DNA of 27,321 bases from Pseudomonadota bacterium (GTDB taxonomy: Bacteria; Pseudomonadota; Alphaproteobacteria; Sphingomonadales; Sphingomonadaceae): positions 1 through 27,321 of the forward strand of contig JAEZCS010000116.1 of the NCBI GenBank assembly GCA_023433445.1, in the 5' to 3' direction. Numbering within the stretch: the stretch's first letter is position 1; every line of letters starts with the position of its first letter. The notes under the pieces were generated by a model that saw only the letters and a program-made list of their open reading frames with translations, had not been told where the DNA came from and did no database searches. This document shows positions 15,864 to 21,996 of this stretch, piece by piece. The position numbers and the translations under genes are program-made.

Positions 15864-17051
15864 TCACAGATATTTGAGCCACCAGATGTCCTTGCGGCGC
15901 TTTTTCAGGTTCGAGAACCAGCGCGTCGGGAAGTAGAGCGGCACGATCAGGCCCAGGCACCAGGCCCATACCCAGCCAAGGGAGTCGACGCCGAAAACAT
16001 CGCCATGGTTCGGACCCCAGATCGCCAGCGCCGTCAGATAGAGCACGCGCAGCAGATAGAGATGCAGCAGGTAGAAGAACATCGGCGCGCCGCCCATGAC
16101 CGACAGCCAGTGCGTTACCCGCGCGTCATTGGCCTGTTCGAACAGTTGCAGCAGGATAAGGCCGACACCCAATGTCAGGAGCACGAACAGCAGCGACGGC
16201 GGATATTTGGTCAACGCCAGGAAGCTGATAACGGTGCGGACAGGTTCGCCGGGAACCGTGAACCAGGGCGCGTCGCCATAGATGTTGAGCGCGCGCAGGA
16301 GGATGAAGCCGACGATCATGGCCCCGCCGTATGTCAGCAACGTGCGGCGGCGCTGAACCGGCGCCAGGTCCGAGAACCAGCTGCCCGCCGACCATCCCAG
16401 GCAGATGACGCCGATCCAAGGCAGGATGGGATAGCTGAATTTCACGATCACGCCCGCCAGCTCGATCTGCGAGCGTTCATGCAGAATGCCCCAGGGCACG
16501 AACAGTGGGTGATCGGGAGGCAGAACGATGCCGTCGAGCAGGTTATGGCCAGCAACGATCGCGATGCCCAGCAGCAGCACCGCCTTGCGCGGTAGATGGA
16601 TGAGCCCGGCCAGGACGATCATGCACAGGCCGATGGCCCAGATGACCTGTAGGAATATGAAGTTCGGCGGCAGTTCGGCGCGCCACGAGAAATTCACGAA
16701 TGTGAGTTCCAGGAACACCAGGAACGCGCCACGGCTGAGCAGGAAGCGGCTGGTTTCGGCAGGGGTGTGGCGCTGGCTGTAGAGATAGGCCGACAAGCCG
16801 GTCAGCGCCACGAAGATCGGCGCGCACAGCGTGCTGGTGATCCGCGTGAAGAACAGTGCGGGCATGACCGTCCGCGCATCGACTGGATCACCGAGCGGCA
16901 CGTAGAGGAGCCATGTTTCCCGCACATGATCCAGCAGCATGATCAGCATGACGAGACCGCGCAGGGCGTCGATGCTTTGCAGTCGCGTCGTCGCGACGGC
17001 AGGACTGCGCGCGCTGGCGGCGGCGGTGGGCGTGTGTGCAAGTGTAGCCAT
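15864..17051 (-). CDS. DUF1624 / heparan-alpha-glucosaminide N-acetyltransferase-like membrane protein
   Basis: A 395-residue polytopic inner-membrane protein with about ten hydrophobic segments. The opening RLQSIDALRGLVMLIMLLDHVRETW (shown here only as landmarks: DALRG then LDHVRE) is the signature of the DUF1624 family, whose animal relatives carry acetyl groups across the lysosomal membrane. The conserved His in the first membrane segment fits that family, but bacterial functions are mostly untested. A GAGGCG sequence precedes the ATG. Its place between RidA and an amino-acid oxidoreductase, near a TonB receptor, suggests a role in modifying or handling the same imported compound (inference). 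Confidence 0.8.
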   Translation of the reverse strand: MATLAHTPTAAASARSPAVATTRLQSIDALRGLVMLIMLLDHVRETWLLYVPLGDPVDARTVMPALFFTRITSTLCAPIFVALTGLSAYLYSQRHTPAETSRFLLSRGAFLVFLELTFVNFSWRAELPPNFIFLQVIWAIGLCMIVLAGLIHLPRKAVLLLGIAIVAGHNLLDGIVLPPDHPLFVPWGILHERSQIELAGVIVKFSYPILPWIGVICLGWSAGSWFSDLAPVQRRRTLLTYGGAMIVGFILLRALNIYGDAPWFTVPGEPVRTVISFLALTKYPPSLLFVLLTLGVGLILLQLFEQANDARVTHWLSVMGGAPMFFYLLHLYLLRVLYLTALAIWGPNHGDVFGVDSLGWVWAWCLGLIVPLYFPTRWFSNLKKRRKDIWWLKYL

Positions 17052-17066
17052 GAGCGCCTCTACGAT

Positions 17067-17078
17067 ATGTTATACCAT
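17067..17078. promoter_or_regulatory. Imperfect 12-base palindrome between RidA and DUF1624 genes
   Basis: ATGTTATACCAT matches its reverse complement at 10 of 12 positions and lies in an AT-rich pocket of otherwise GC-rich DNA, in the 36-base gap upstream of the DUF1624 gene. It could be an operator or part of a -10 region for that gene. No regulator is assigned. Confidence 0.3.
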
Positions 17079-17087
17079 AATTAAGAT

Positions 17088-17480
17088 CTAGCCGGGAATG
17101 CGTGCGATCGCGTCCACCTCGACAAGAAAACCGTAATGCAGTTCAGGGACCGGAACGACGGTGCGGGCAGGCCGCGCGTCACCCAGCATGTCGGCATAGA
17201 CCTGGTTGAACCGGGGCCAGTTATCCACGCCGACGATATAGGCGGTGACCCTGCAGAGATCGTCCACTTGGCCGCCCGCTTCTTCCAGTATCGCCAGCAT
17301 GTTGGCGATCGCCTGCCGCGCCTGCGCATCGAACCCCATGTCGGGCAGGGGCGCCTTGTCCGCGCGGATCGGCAACTGGCCGGAAATGTACAGCGTGTCG
17401 CCCGACTGCATGGCTTGGGAATAATGGCCTGCAGGTGCGGGCGCGGCTTCGGTCAGGATGGGCTGCGGCTTGCCGTTCAT
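17088..17480 (-). CDS. RidA family reactive-intermediate (imine/enamine) deaminase
   Basis: A 130-residue RidA/YjgF/UK114 family protein. Hallmarks are the YSQAMQSGDTLYISGQLP segment, the central MLAILEEAGG helix, and the C-terminal ARTVVPVPEL...VEVDAIARIP stretch whose Arg binds the substrate carboxylate. RidA proteins form trimers in the cytosol and hydrolyse 2-imino/enamino acids released by PLP enzymes or amino-acid oxidases. The start at 17480 is chosen because its ATG shares bases with the stop of the DSD1-family gene (TGATG). Upstream in-frame starts would lengthen the overlap with no better ribosome binding site. Coupling to a PLP enzyme is exactly the expected context. Confidence 0.92.
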   Translation of the reverse strand: MNGKPQPILTEAAPAPAGHYSQAMQSGDTLYISGQLPIRADKAPLPDMGFDAQARQAIANMLAILEEAGGQVDDLCRVTAYIVGVDNWPRFNQVYADMLGDARPARTVVPVPELHYGFLVEVDAIARIPG

Positions 17481-18661
17481 CACCATCCTCCGAACCGCTG
17501 CCATTCGCCATGGACGACATCCGAAGAGCCACGGACGACATGGTAGCTGCGATGCTGCGCCCCGGTGGCGCAGGCATGGTTGGGCAGGATGCGCACGCGA
17601 TCGCCGATCTTGAGATCGGGCAGCGATGCGCCGCTGCCCGGTCGCACGGTGATGATGCCATGTTCCTGATTGGCGTCGGACAGGATCAGATTGTCATAGG
17701 GCCGCCCGCTGCTGTCACAGACGATGCCATAGCCCTGGTTCACTGCCTGCTTCGACGTGCCGCGATCCTGCGACATGGCCATCCAGCCCGCATCGACCAA
17801 TATCCAGCCCTTTTCCCGCTGATGCCCGATGATTGTGGCGAGGACGGACAGGGCGATGTCTTCCACCTGGCAGACGCCGATGCCGGCCATCACGAGATCG
17901 AAGAAGACGAACACGCCCGCGCGCACCTCCGTCACGCCGGTGAGGTCAGTGGCGTAATGCGCGGTGGGGGTGGAGCCGACGCTGACGACGGGGCAGGGCA
18001 GCCCCGCCTCGCGCAGGGTGGTCGCCGCCTGCACGACGCTTTGCCGTTCCTGCTCGGCGCATTGACGCAGCGCCTCTTCCCCGCGTGCGGCATAGCTGCC
18101 GCCTGCATGGGTCAGGACGCCGCGCAGTTCGCCGCCATTCGCCAGCGCCCGGCCAATGCGCAGCAGAAGATCCTGGTCACCGGGCAGAACGCCGGAGCGG
18201 TGGCCATCGCAGTCGATTTCGATCAGCGCGGGAATGGGAGAGCCTGCCTCCCGCGAGGCGGCGGCGACGGCTTCAGCCTGTTCGACCGTATCGAGCACGA
18301 TGGCAAGGTCGACGCCGCGCCGGCGCAGTTCGATGACCTTGGCGAGCTTCCACGGGGCGATGCCGACAGCATAGATGATGTCGCGCACCCCGGCATCGGC
18401 GAAGAATTCGGCTTCCTTCAGCGTCGAAACCGTGGCCGGACCCTGGGGCGAGGCCATGACGTGCCGTGCGACCTCGACCGACTTGGCGGTCTTGAGGTGC
18501 GGGCGCAGCGTCACGCCCAGCGGAGCAAGGCGGTCCTTCAAACGGGCGACGTTGCGCTCCATCTGCTCCGCGTTGAGGACCAGGCAGGGCGTTTCCAGGT
18601 CATCCAGTCGGGTGACGGCGGCGGCCTGCCGGTCCTGTTCCAACGTGTCTGCGAAATTCAC
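17480..18661 (-). CDS. DSD1/D-threonine aldolase family PLP enzyme (alanine racemase N-terminal fold)
   Basis: A 393-residue PLP enzyme. LETPCLVLN opens the alanine-racemase-type barrel, Lys57 in RPHLKTAK is the PLP lysine, and the C-terminal metal site is visible as His362 and Cys364 in PNHACA. This pair defines the D-threonine aldolase, D-serine dehydratase (DSD1) and beta-hydroxyaspartate aldolase group. Reactions in the group either split D-beta-hydroxy amino acids into glycine and an aldehyde or dehydrate D-serine-like substrates to 2-oxo acids. The start is GTG with AAGGA about eight bases upstream. An aldehyde dehydrogenase lies directly before it and RidA directly after, which fits either reaction. 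Confidence 0.88.
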   Translation of the reverse strand: MNFADTLEQDRQAAAVTRLDDLETPCLVLNAEQMERNVARLKDRLAPLGVTLRPHLKTAKSVEVARHVMASPQGPATVSTLKEAEFFADAGVRDIIYAVGIAPWKLAKVIELRRRGVDLAIVLDTVEQAEAVAAASREAGSPIPALIEIDCDGHRSGVLPGDQDLLLRIGRALANGGELRGVLTHAGGSYAARGEEALRQCAEQERQSVVQAATTLREAGLPCPVVSVGSTPTAHYATDLTGVTEVRAGVFVFFDLVMAGIGVCQVEDIALSVLATIIGHQREKGWILVDAGWMAMSQDRGTSKQAVNQGYGIVCDSSGRPYDNLILSDANQEHGIITVRPGSGASLPDLKIGDRVRILPNHACATGAQHRSYHVVRGSSDVVHGEWQRFGGW

Positions 18662-18690
18662 TATGGGTATCCTTGCTGATGAGCGGAGCT

Positions 18691-18736
18691 ATGCTGCATG
18701 ACGTTCGGCAATCGCACAATTAACGGATGCTGCATG
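18691..18736. promoter_or_regulatory. Candidate LysR operator upstream of the DSD1 gene: repeated ATGCTGCATG with CAATTAAC
   Basis: ATGCTGCATG occurs twice (18691-18700 and 18727-18736) and CAATTAAC once (18717-18724) in the 112-base gap between the aldehyde dehydrogenase and the DSD1 gene. ATGCTGCA and CAATTAAC both recur, overlapping, at 20312-20325 in the LysR/ALDH intergenic region. A shared pair of 8-mers in two promoters of one block suggests a common regulator site. Confidence 0.5.
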
Positions 18737-18773
18737 TTTGCATAAGGTTGACGTTAATGGCGGAGATCGGTGG

Positions 18774-20224
18774 CTATGCCTTTTCCGGTGTCGGGAAGTA
18801 GCCAAGGATCGCCTTGGTCTCGAGATATTCCTCCAGCCCGAACACGCCATATTCGCGACCATTGCCTGACTGTTTGTAGCCGCCAAATGCCGCGAAGCCG
18901 TCCCAGGCTGGATGGTTTATGTGCACCTGTCCGGCCCTGATCCGGGCGGCGATGCGGCGGGCGCGATCCAGGTCGCGCGACTGAACATGCGATCCCAGCC
19001 CATAGACGGTGTCGTTGGCGATGCGGATCGCGTCTTCCTCATCCTCATAAGGGATGAGGCAGAGCACCGGGCCAAAGATTTCCTCCTGCGCGATACGCAT
19101 GGCGGGATCGACTGCCGAAAAAATCGTGGGCCGGGCGAAATAGCCCCGAGACAGGCCGTCGGGACGTTCCGGCCCTCCGCACAGGAGCTTTGCCCCTTCC
19201 TCAATGCCGATGCGGATCATCGACTGCACCTTGTCGAATTGGGCGCGGTTGGCGAGAGGGCCAAGGTCGGTGTCCTCGGCAAGCGGGTCACCTACCTTCA
19301 TCGCCTGTGCTGCGGCGACGGCCAGCTTCTCCACCTCCGCCAGATGGGCGGCGGGCACCAGCATCCGCGTGGGCGCGCTGCACGACTGACCGACATTGCG
19401 AAAGGCGGCAGTGACGCCCAGTGGCACCACGCGCGCAAAGTCGGCGTCGTCGAGCAGGATGTTGGGCGACTTGCCGCCCAGTTCCTGCGTCACCCGCTTG
19501 ACTGTGGGCGCAGCCGCCTGCGCTACCAGTACGCCCGCGCGCGTCGATCCGGTGATCGACACCATGTCGATGTCGGGATGGGAAGCCATTGCCGCGCCGA
19601 CTTCAGAACCCGTGCCGTAAAGCATGTTGAAGACGCCGGGCGGCGTGCCCGCATCATGCATGATCTGCGCGAAGATCCGCGCGCTGAAGGGGGAAAATTC
19701 GCTGGGCTTGAGGACGACGGTGCAACCGGCGGCAATCGCGGGCGCGACCTTCGCTGTGATCTGGTAGAGCGGCCAGTTCCAGGGCGTAATGAGGCCGCAG
19801 ACGCCGATTGCTTCCTTTGCGATCGCGGTCGTGCCTTGCTGGCGGAGGAAGGGATAGTCGGCCAGCACGTCTATGGCGGCGCGCACATGCGCGATACCGA
19901 ACGGAACCTGCGACGCGCGGGAAAGGCGATGGCGGACCCCATTTCATGGCTGATCGCCAGCGCCAGCTCCTCGAACCGCTCTTCCATCAGCGAAAGAATG
20001 CTGCGCAGCAAAGCGGCGCGCTCTGCGGGCGAGGTTTGCGGGAAGTGGATGAAGGCCCTGCGCGCGGCGTCGACTGCGGCATCGACGTCATCGGCGCTGG
20101 CGGCGGCGATGGAGCCGATCCTTTCTTCCGAAACCGGGCTGAAGACGGGAATGGGCTGCGCGGATTTTGCGGGGACTTGCCACCGGCCATCGACATAGAT
20201 GTGATCGCAGGGTTGCAGGTCCAT
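18774..20224 (-). pseudogene. Aldehyde dehydrogenase, frameshifted (one base apparently missing)
   Basis: Two overlapping minus-strand frames together make one aldehyde dehydrogenase. The first part runs from the ATG at 20224 to about 19920 (VDGRW, then FSPVSEERIG through SHEMGSAIAF). The rest, from about 19915 to 18774, includes PWNWPLYQ, Glu in QELGGKSP, nucleophile Cys in NVGQSCS and the C-terminal QSGNGREYG stretch. The span is 1451 bases; adding one base gives 484 codons including the stop, the normal family size. The shift falls in the C/G-rich stretch at 19912-19924. As written the long piece lacks its own start signal and about 100 N-terminal residues, so it should be inactive unless this is a sequence error. 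The intact enzyme would oxidise an aldehyde, perhaps one released by the neighbouring DSD1-type aldolase. Confidence 0.85.
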
Positions 20225-20311
20225 TCTTCCAAGCCTTTCTGTGCGCGGGTGGCGGCATGTTTCGCTCTACGCCGCCCGTTGCCGTCAGCCGCAGGATATG
20301 CGAAATCATGA

Positions 20312-20325
20312 ATGCTGCAATTAAC
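20312..20325. promoter_or_regulatory. Candidate LysR operator in the divergent LysR/ALDH region
   Basis: The 132-base gap between the divergent aldehyde dehydrogenase and LysR genes contains ATGCTGCAATTAAC, in which ATGCTGCA and CAATTAAC overlap. Both 8-mers also occur upstream of the DSD1 gene. LysR regulators usually bind such divergent regions; the match to a T-N11-A core was not established. Confidence 0.5.
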
Positions 20326-20356
20326 CTCTTCTTTATGTCGAATTAAGGCTGGTCTA

Positions 20357-21268
20357 ATGATCTCCACGGATGACCTGAGCTTTTTCCACATGATTGCGAC
20401 GTCTCCTTCGCTCGCGGAGGCGGCGCGCCGGTTGAACGTGACGCCGCCCGCCGTCACGCAGCGCCTGCGCGCGCTGGAGGCGAAGGTGGGCGTCAAGCTG
20501 ATCGAGCGCACCTCGCGCGGCTTGAGCCTGACGGACGAGGGGGAGATGGTCGCGGCCGACGGGGCCAGCATCATCGGCGCGATCGACGAACTGTCCGAAC
20601 GGCTGGCGAGCCGGACCAATCAGGTGAGCGGCCATTTGCGGATCGCGGCGCCCTATGGTTTCGGCCGGCGCTATGTCGCGCCAGTGGCGGAGCGTTTCGC
20701 CAAGGCGCATCCGGCAGTGTCGGTCACGTTGGACCTGTCCGACAGCCCGATCCGGCAGATGTCCGAAAGCTGGGACATGATCGTGCATATCGGCGGGTTG
20801 CCGGAAAGCGACCGGCTGGTGACGACGCTCGCTCCGAACCGGCGCATCCTGTGCGCGGCTCCATCCTATCTGGACGCGGCGGAGCCCATCACGCACCCGG
20901 CCGACCTTGCCCTGCATCGCTGCCTGGCGCTGCGGGAGAATAATGAGGATGTGACGCTATGGCGCTTCAGCCATGCCAGGGAGGGCAAGACCACGATCCG
21001 CATCAAGCCCAGCCTGTCGAGCAACGACGGGGAAATAGTGCGGGACTGGGCACTGGCGGGACTGGGCGTGATGGTGCGCAGCGAATGGGATGTCGCTGGC
21101 GAGATGGCCGCCGGACGCCTGAAGCAGATCCTGCCGCAATGGACCCTGCCCGACGCCGATGTCGTGGCCCTGCTGCACGCCCGTCAAGGCAGGAGCGGCC
21201 GGACCAATGCATTCCTGCAGGCGTTGCGAGACAGCCTCGCGCCAGCACCGTGGAGACAGGCGCCATGA
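20357..21268 (+). CDS. LysR family transcriptional regulator
   Basis: A 303-residue LysR-type regulator. The N-terminal helix-turn-helix (about residues 16-45: LAEAARRLNVTPPAVTQRLRALE) is followed by the linker helix and an effector-binding domain from about 90 onward (SGHLRIAAPYGFGRRYVAP and so on). The start at 20357 is preferred over the ATG at 20312 because AAGG lies eight bases before it and the normal LysR N-terminus begins here; the earlier ATG falls inside the likely operator. It is transcribed away from the minus-strand catabolic block and is the only regulator beside it, so it is the probable regulator of that block. The effector is unknown. Confidence 0.92.
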   Translation: MISTDDLSFFHMIATSPSLAEAARRLNVTPPAVTQRLRALEAKVGVKLIERTSRGLSLTDEGEMVAADGASIIGAIDELSERLASRTNQVSGHLRIAAPYGFGRRYVAPVAERFAKAHPAVSVTLDLSDSPIRQMSESWDMIVHIGGLPESDRLVTTLAPNRRILCAAPSYLDAAEPITHPADLALHRCLALRENNEDVTLWRFSHAREGKTTIRIKPSLSSNDGEIVRDWALAGLGVMVRSEWDVAGEMAAGRLKQILPQWTLPDADVVALLHARQGRSGRTNAFLQALRDSLAPAPWRQAP

Positions 21269-21303
21269 TATGCGTCGTCTCACCCGGCACCGGAGGAGGA
21301 AAT

Positions 21304-21399
21304 ATGAGCCTGCCGACCATCGCCATACCGACACGGGCTCACCAATCTGTCGGTAATGACCGGCTGAGGCTGCGTCGCAACACTGCCCAAATAGTGTGA
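21304..21399 (+). CDS. 31-residue small ORF with strong ribosome binding site
   Basis: Thirty-five bases after the LysR stop, GGAGGAGG sits six bases before an ATG opening a 31-codon frame (begins MSLPTIAIPTRAH, ends NTAQIV, rich in Arg, Thr and Leu). It ends directly against the convergent small membrane protein gene. It may be a real small protein coupled to the LysR gene or the surviving start of a gene truncated at the junction between the catabolic block and the stress region. I recognise no family. The strong ribosome binding site is the main support. Confidence 0.4.
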   Translation: MSLPTIAIPTRAHQSVGNDRLRLRRNTAQIV

Positions 21400-21576
21400 C
21401 TAGCCCTGATAATCGCTAGCGAGATCCTTGCCGGCTGCCTGATTATCCCGCAGTTCCTCGCCATGCCAGACGTTGCGGCCGATGAAGATGATCGCGATGA
21501 TGACGGCGATGACCAATATGATCAGCGCCGCAGCCCGGCCTGCTTCGGGAGGGGGTGGCGGGTCTGATTGATCCAT
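21400..21576 (-). CDS. Small single-pass membrane protein (58 residues)
   Basis: A 58-residue protein: an acidic, proline-rich N-terminus (MDQSDPPPPPEAG), one hydrophobic segment at about 15-33 made almost wholly of Ile, Val, Leu and Ala (LIILVIAVIIAIIFIG), and a short charged tail ending LASDYQG. The ATG is seven bases after the TAA of the DUF3606 gene, so the two are likely co-transcribed and coupled. The ribosome binding site is weak. No family is recognised; the composition and context suggest a small stress-induced inner-membrane protein. Confidence 0.7.
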   Translation of the reverse strand: MDQSDPPPPPEAGRAAALIILVIAVIIAIIFIGRNVWHGEELRDNQAAGKDLASDYQG

Positions 21577-21582
21577 CGGCTG

Positions 21583-21789
21583 TTACCGGTTCCGGTCGAT
21601 ATAGTCTGCAACGGCGTTCACGCTGTGGCCGACCTGTTCCACGGCTTCCTCCAGCTGGCGCCGGGATGCCTGGAAGCGCTGCGACCAATATTGCACCTCA
21701 AGATCTTCTTTCAGCGACACATGTTTAAGGTCGCGGGGAACCGGCGGCCTCCGATTTTCGGTTCTGGCTTCGACGTCCATCATGGGCAT
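21583..21789 (-). CDS. DUF3606 domain protein (68 residues)
   Basis: A 68-residue protein whose core LKEDLEVQYWSQRFQASRRQLEEAVEQVG followed by SVNAVADYI (landmarks only) matches the DUF3606 family, short helical proteins common in alphaproteobacteria with no known activity. The start at 21789 is chosen because AGGAG lies seven bases upstream. It is divergent from the catalase gene and leads the two-gene unit with the small membrane protein. A GGAAC-N17-CGCT element at 21812-21837 is a possible but imperfect EcfG promoter, which would fit the stress setting. Confidence 0.82.
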   Translation of the reverse strand: MPMMDVEARTENRRPPVPRDLKHVSLKEDLEVQYWSQRFQASRRQLEEAVEQVGHSVNAVADYIDRNR

Positions 21790-21811
21790 GGCAACTCCTC
21801 TCACAGATCAG

Positions 21812-21837
21812 AGCGAGTGCCGGGGGGATCATGTTCC
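21812..21837 (-). promoter_or_regulatory. Possible EcfG-type promoter for the DUF3606 gene (GGAAC-N17-CGCT)
   Basis: On the minus strand GGAAC (21833-21837) is followed after 17 bases by CGCT (21812-21815), one mismatch from the alphaproteobacterial general-stress consensus GGAAC-N16/17-CGTT. The spacing to the DUF3606 ATG at 21789 is suitable. Confidence 0.4.
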
Positions 21838-21996
21838 AGGGGTGCCGTAGAAAGTTGCTAACCTGCATTATGCAGGGCGGAATTAATCGCGATTAGATGG
21901 GTCGAAGCAGGAACTAGGCGGCTGCTGGCGGGATTGGGGCACGGAGCGGGGAGGACCTTCCCCAAGCTGCAACCATCTGCATCAGGAGAGTGTCGC

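Noticed and set aside
20312..20356. Upstream ATG for the LysR gene adding 15 residues
   Set aside because: The extra residues do not belong to the LysR fold, the ATG lies inside the candidate operator, and the ATG at 20357 has a better-placed AAGG.
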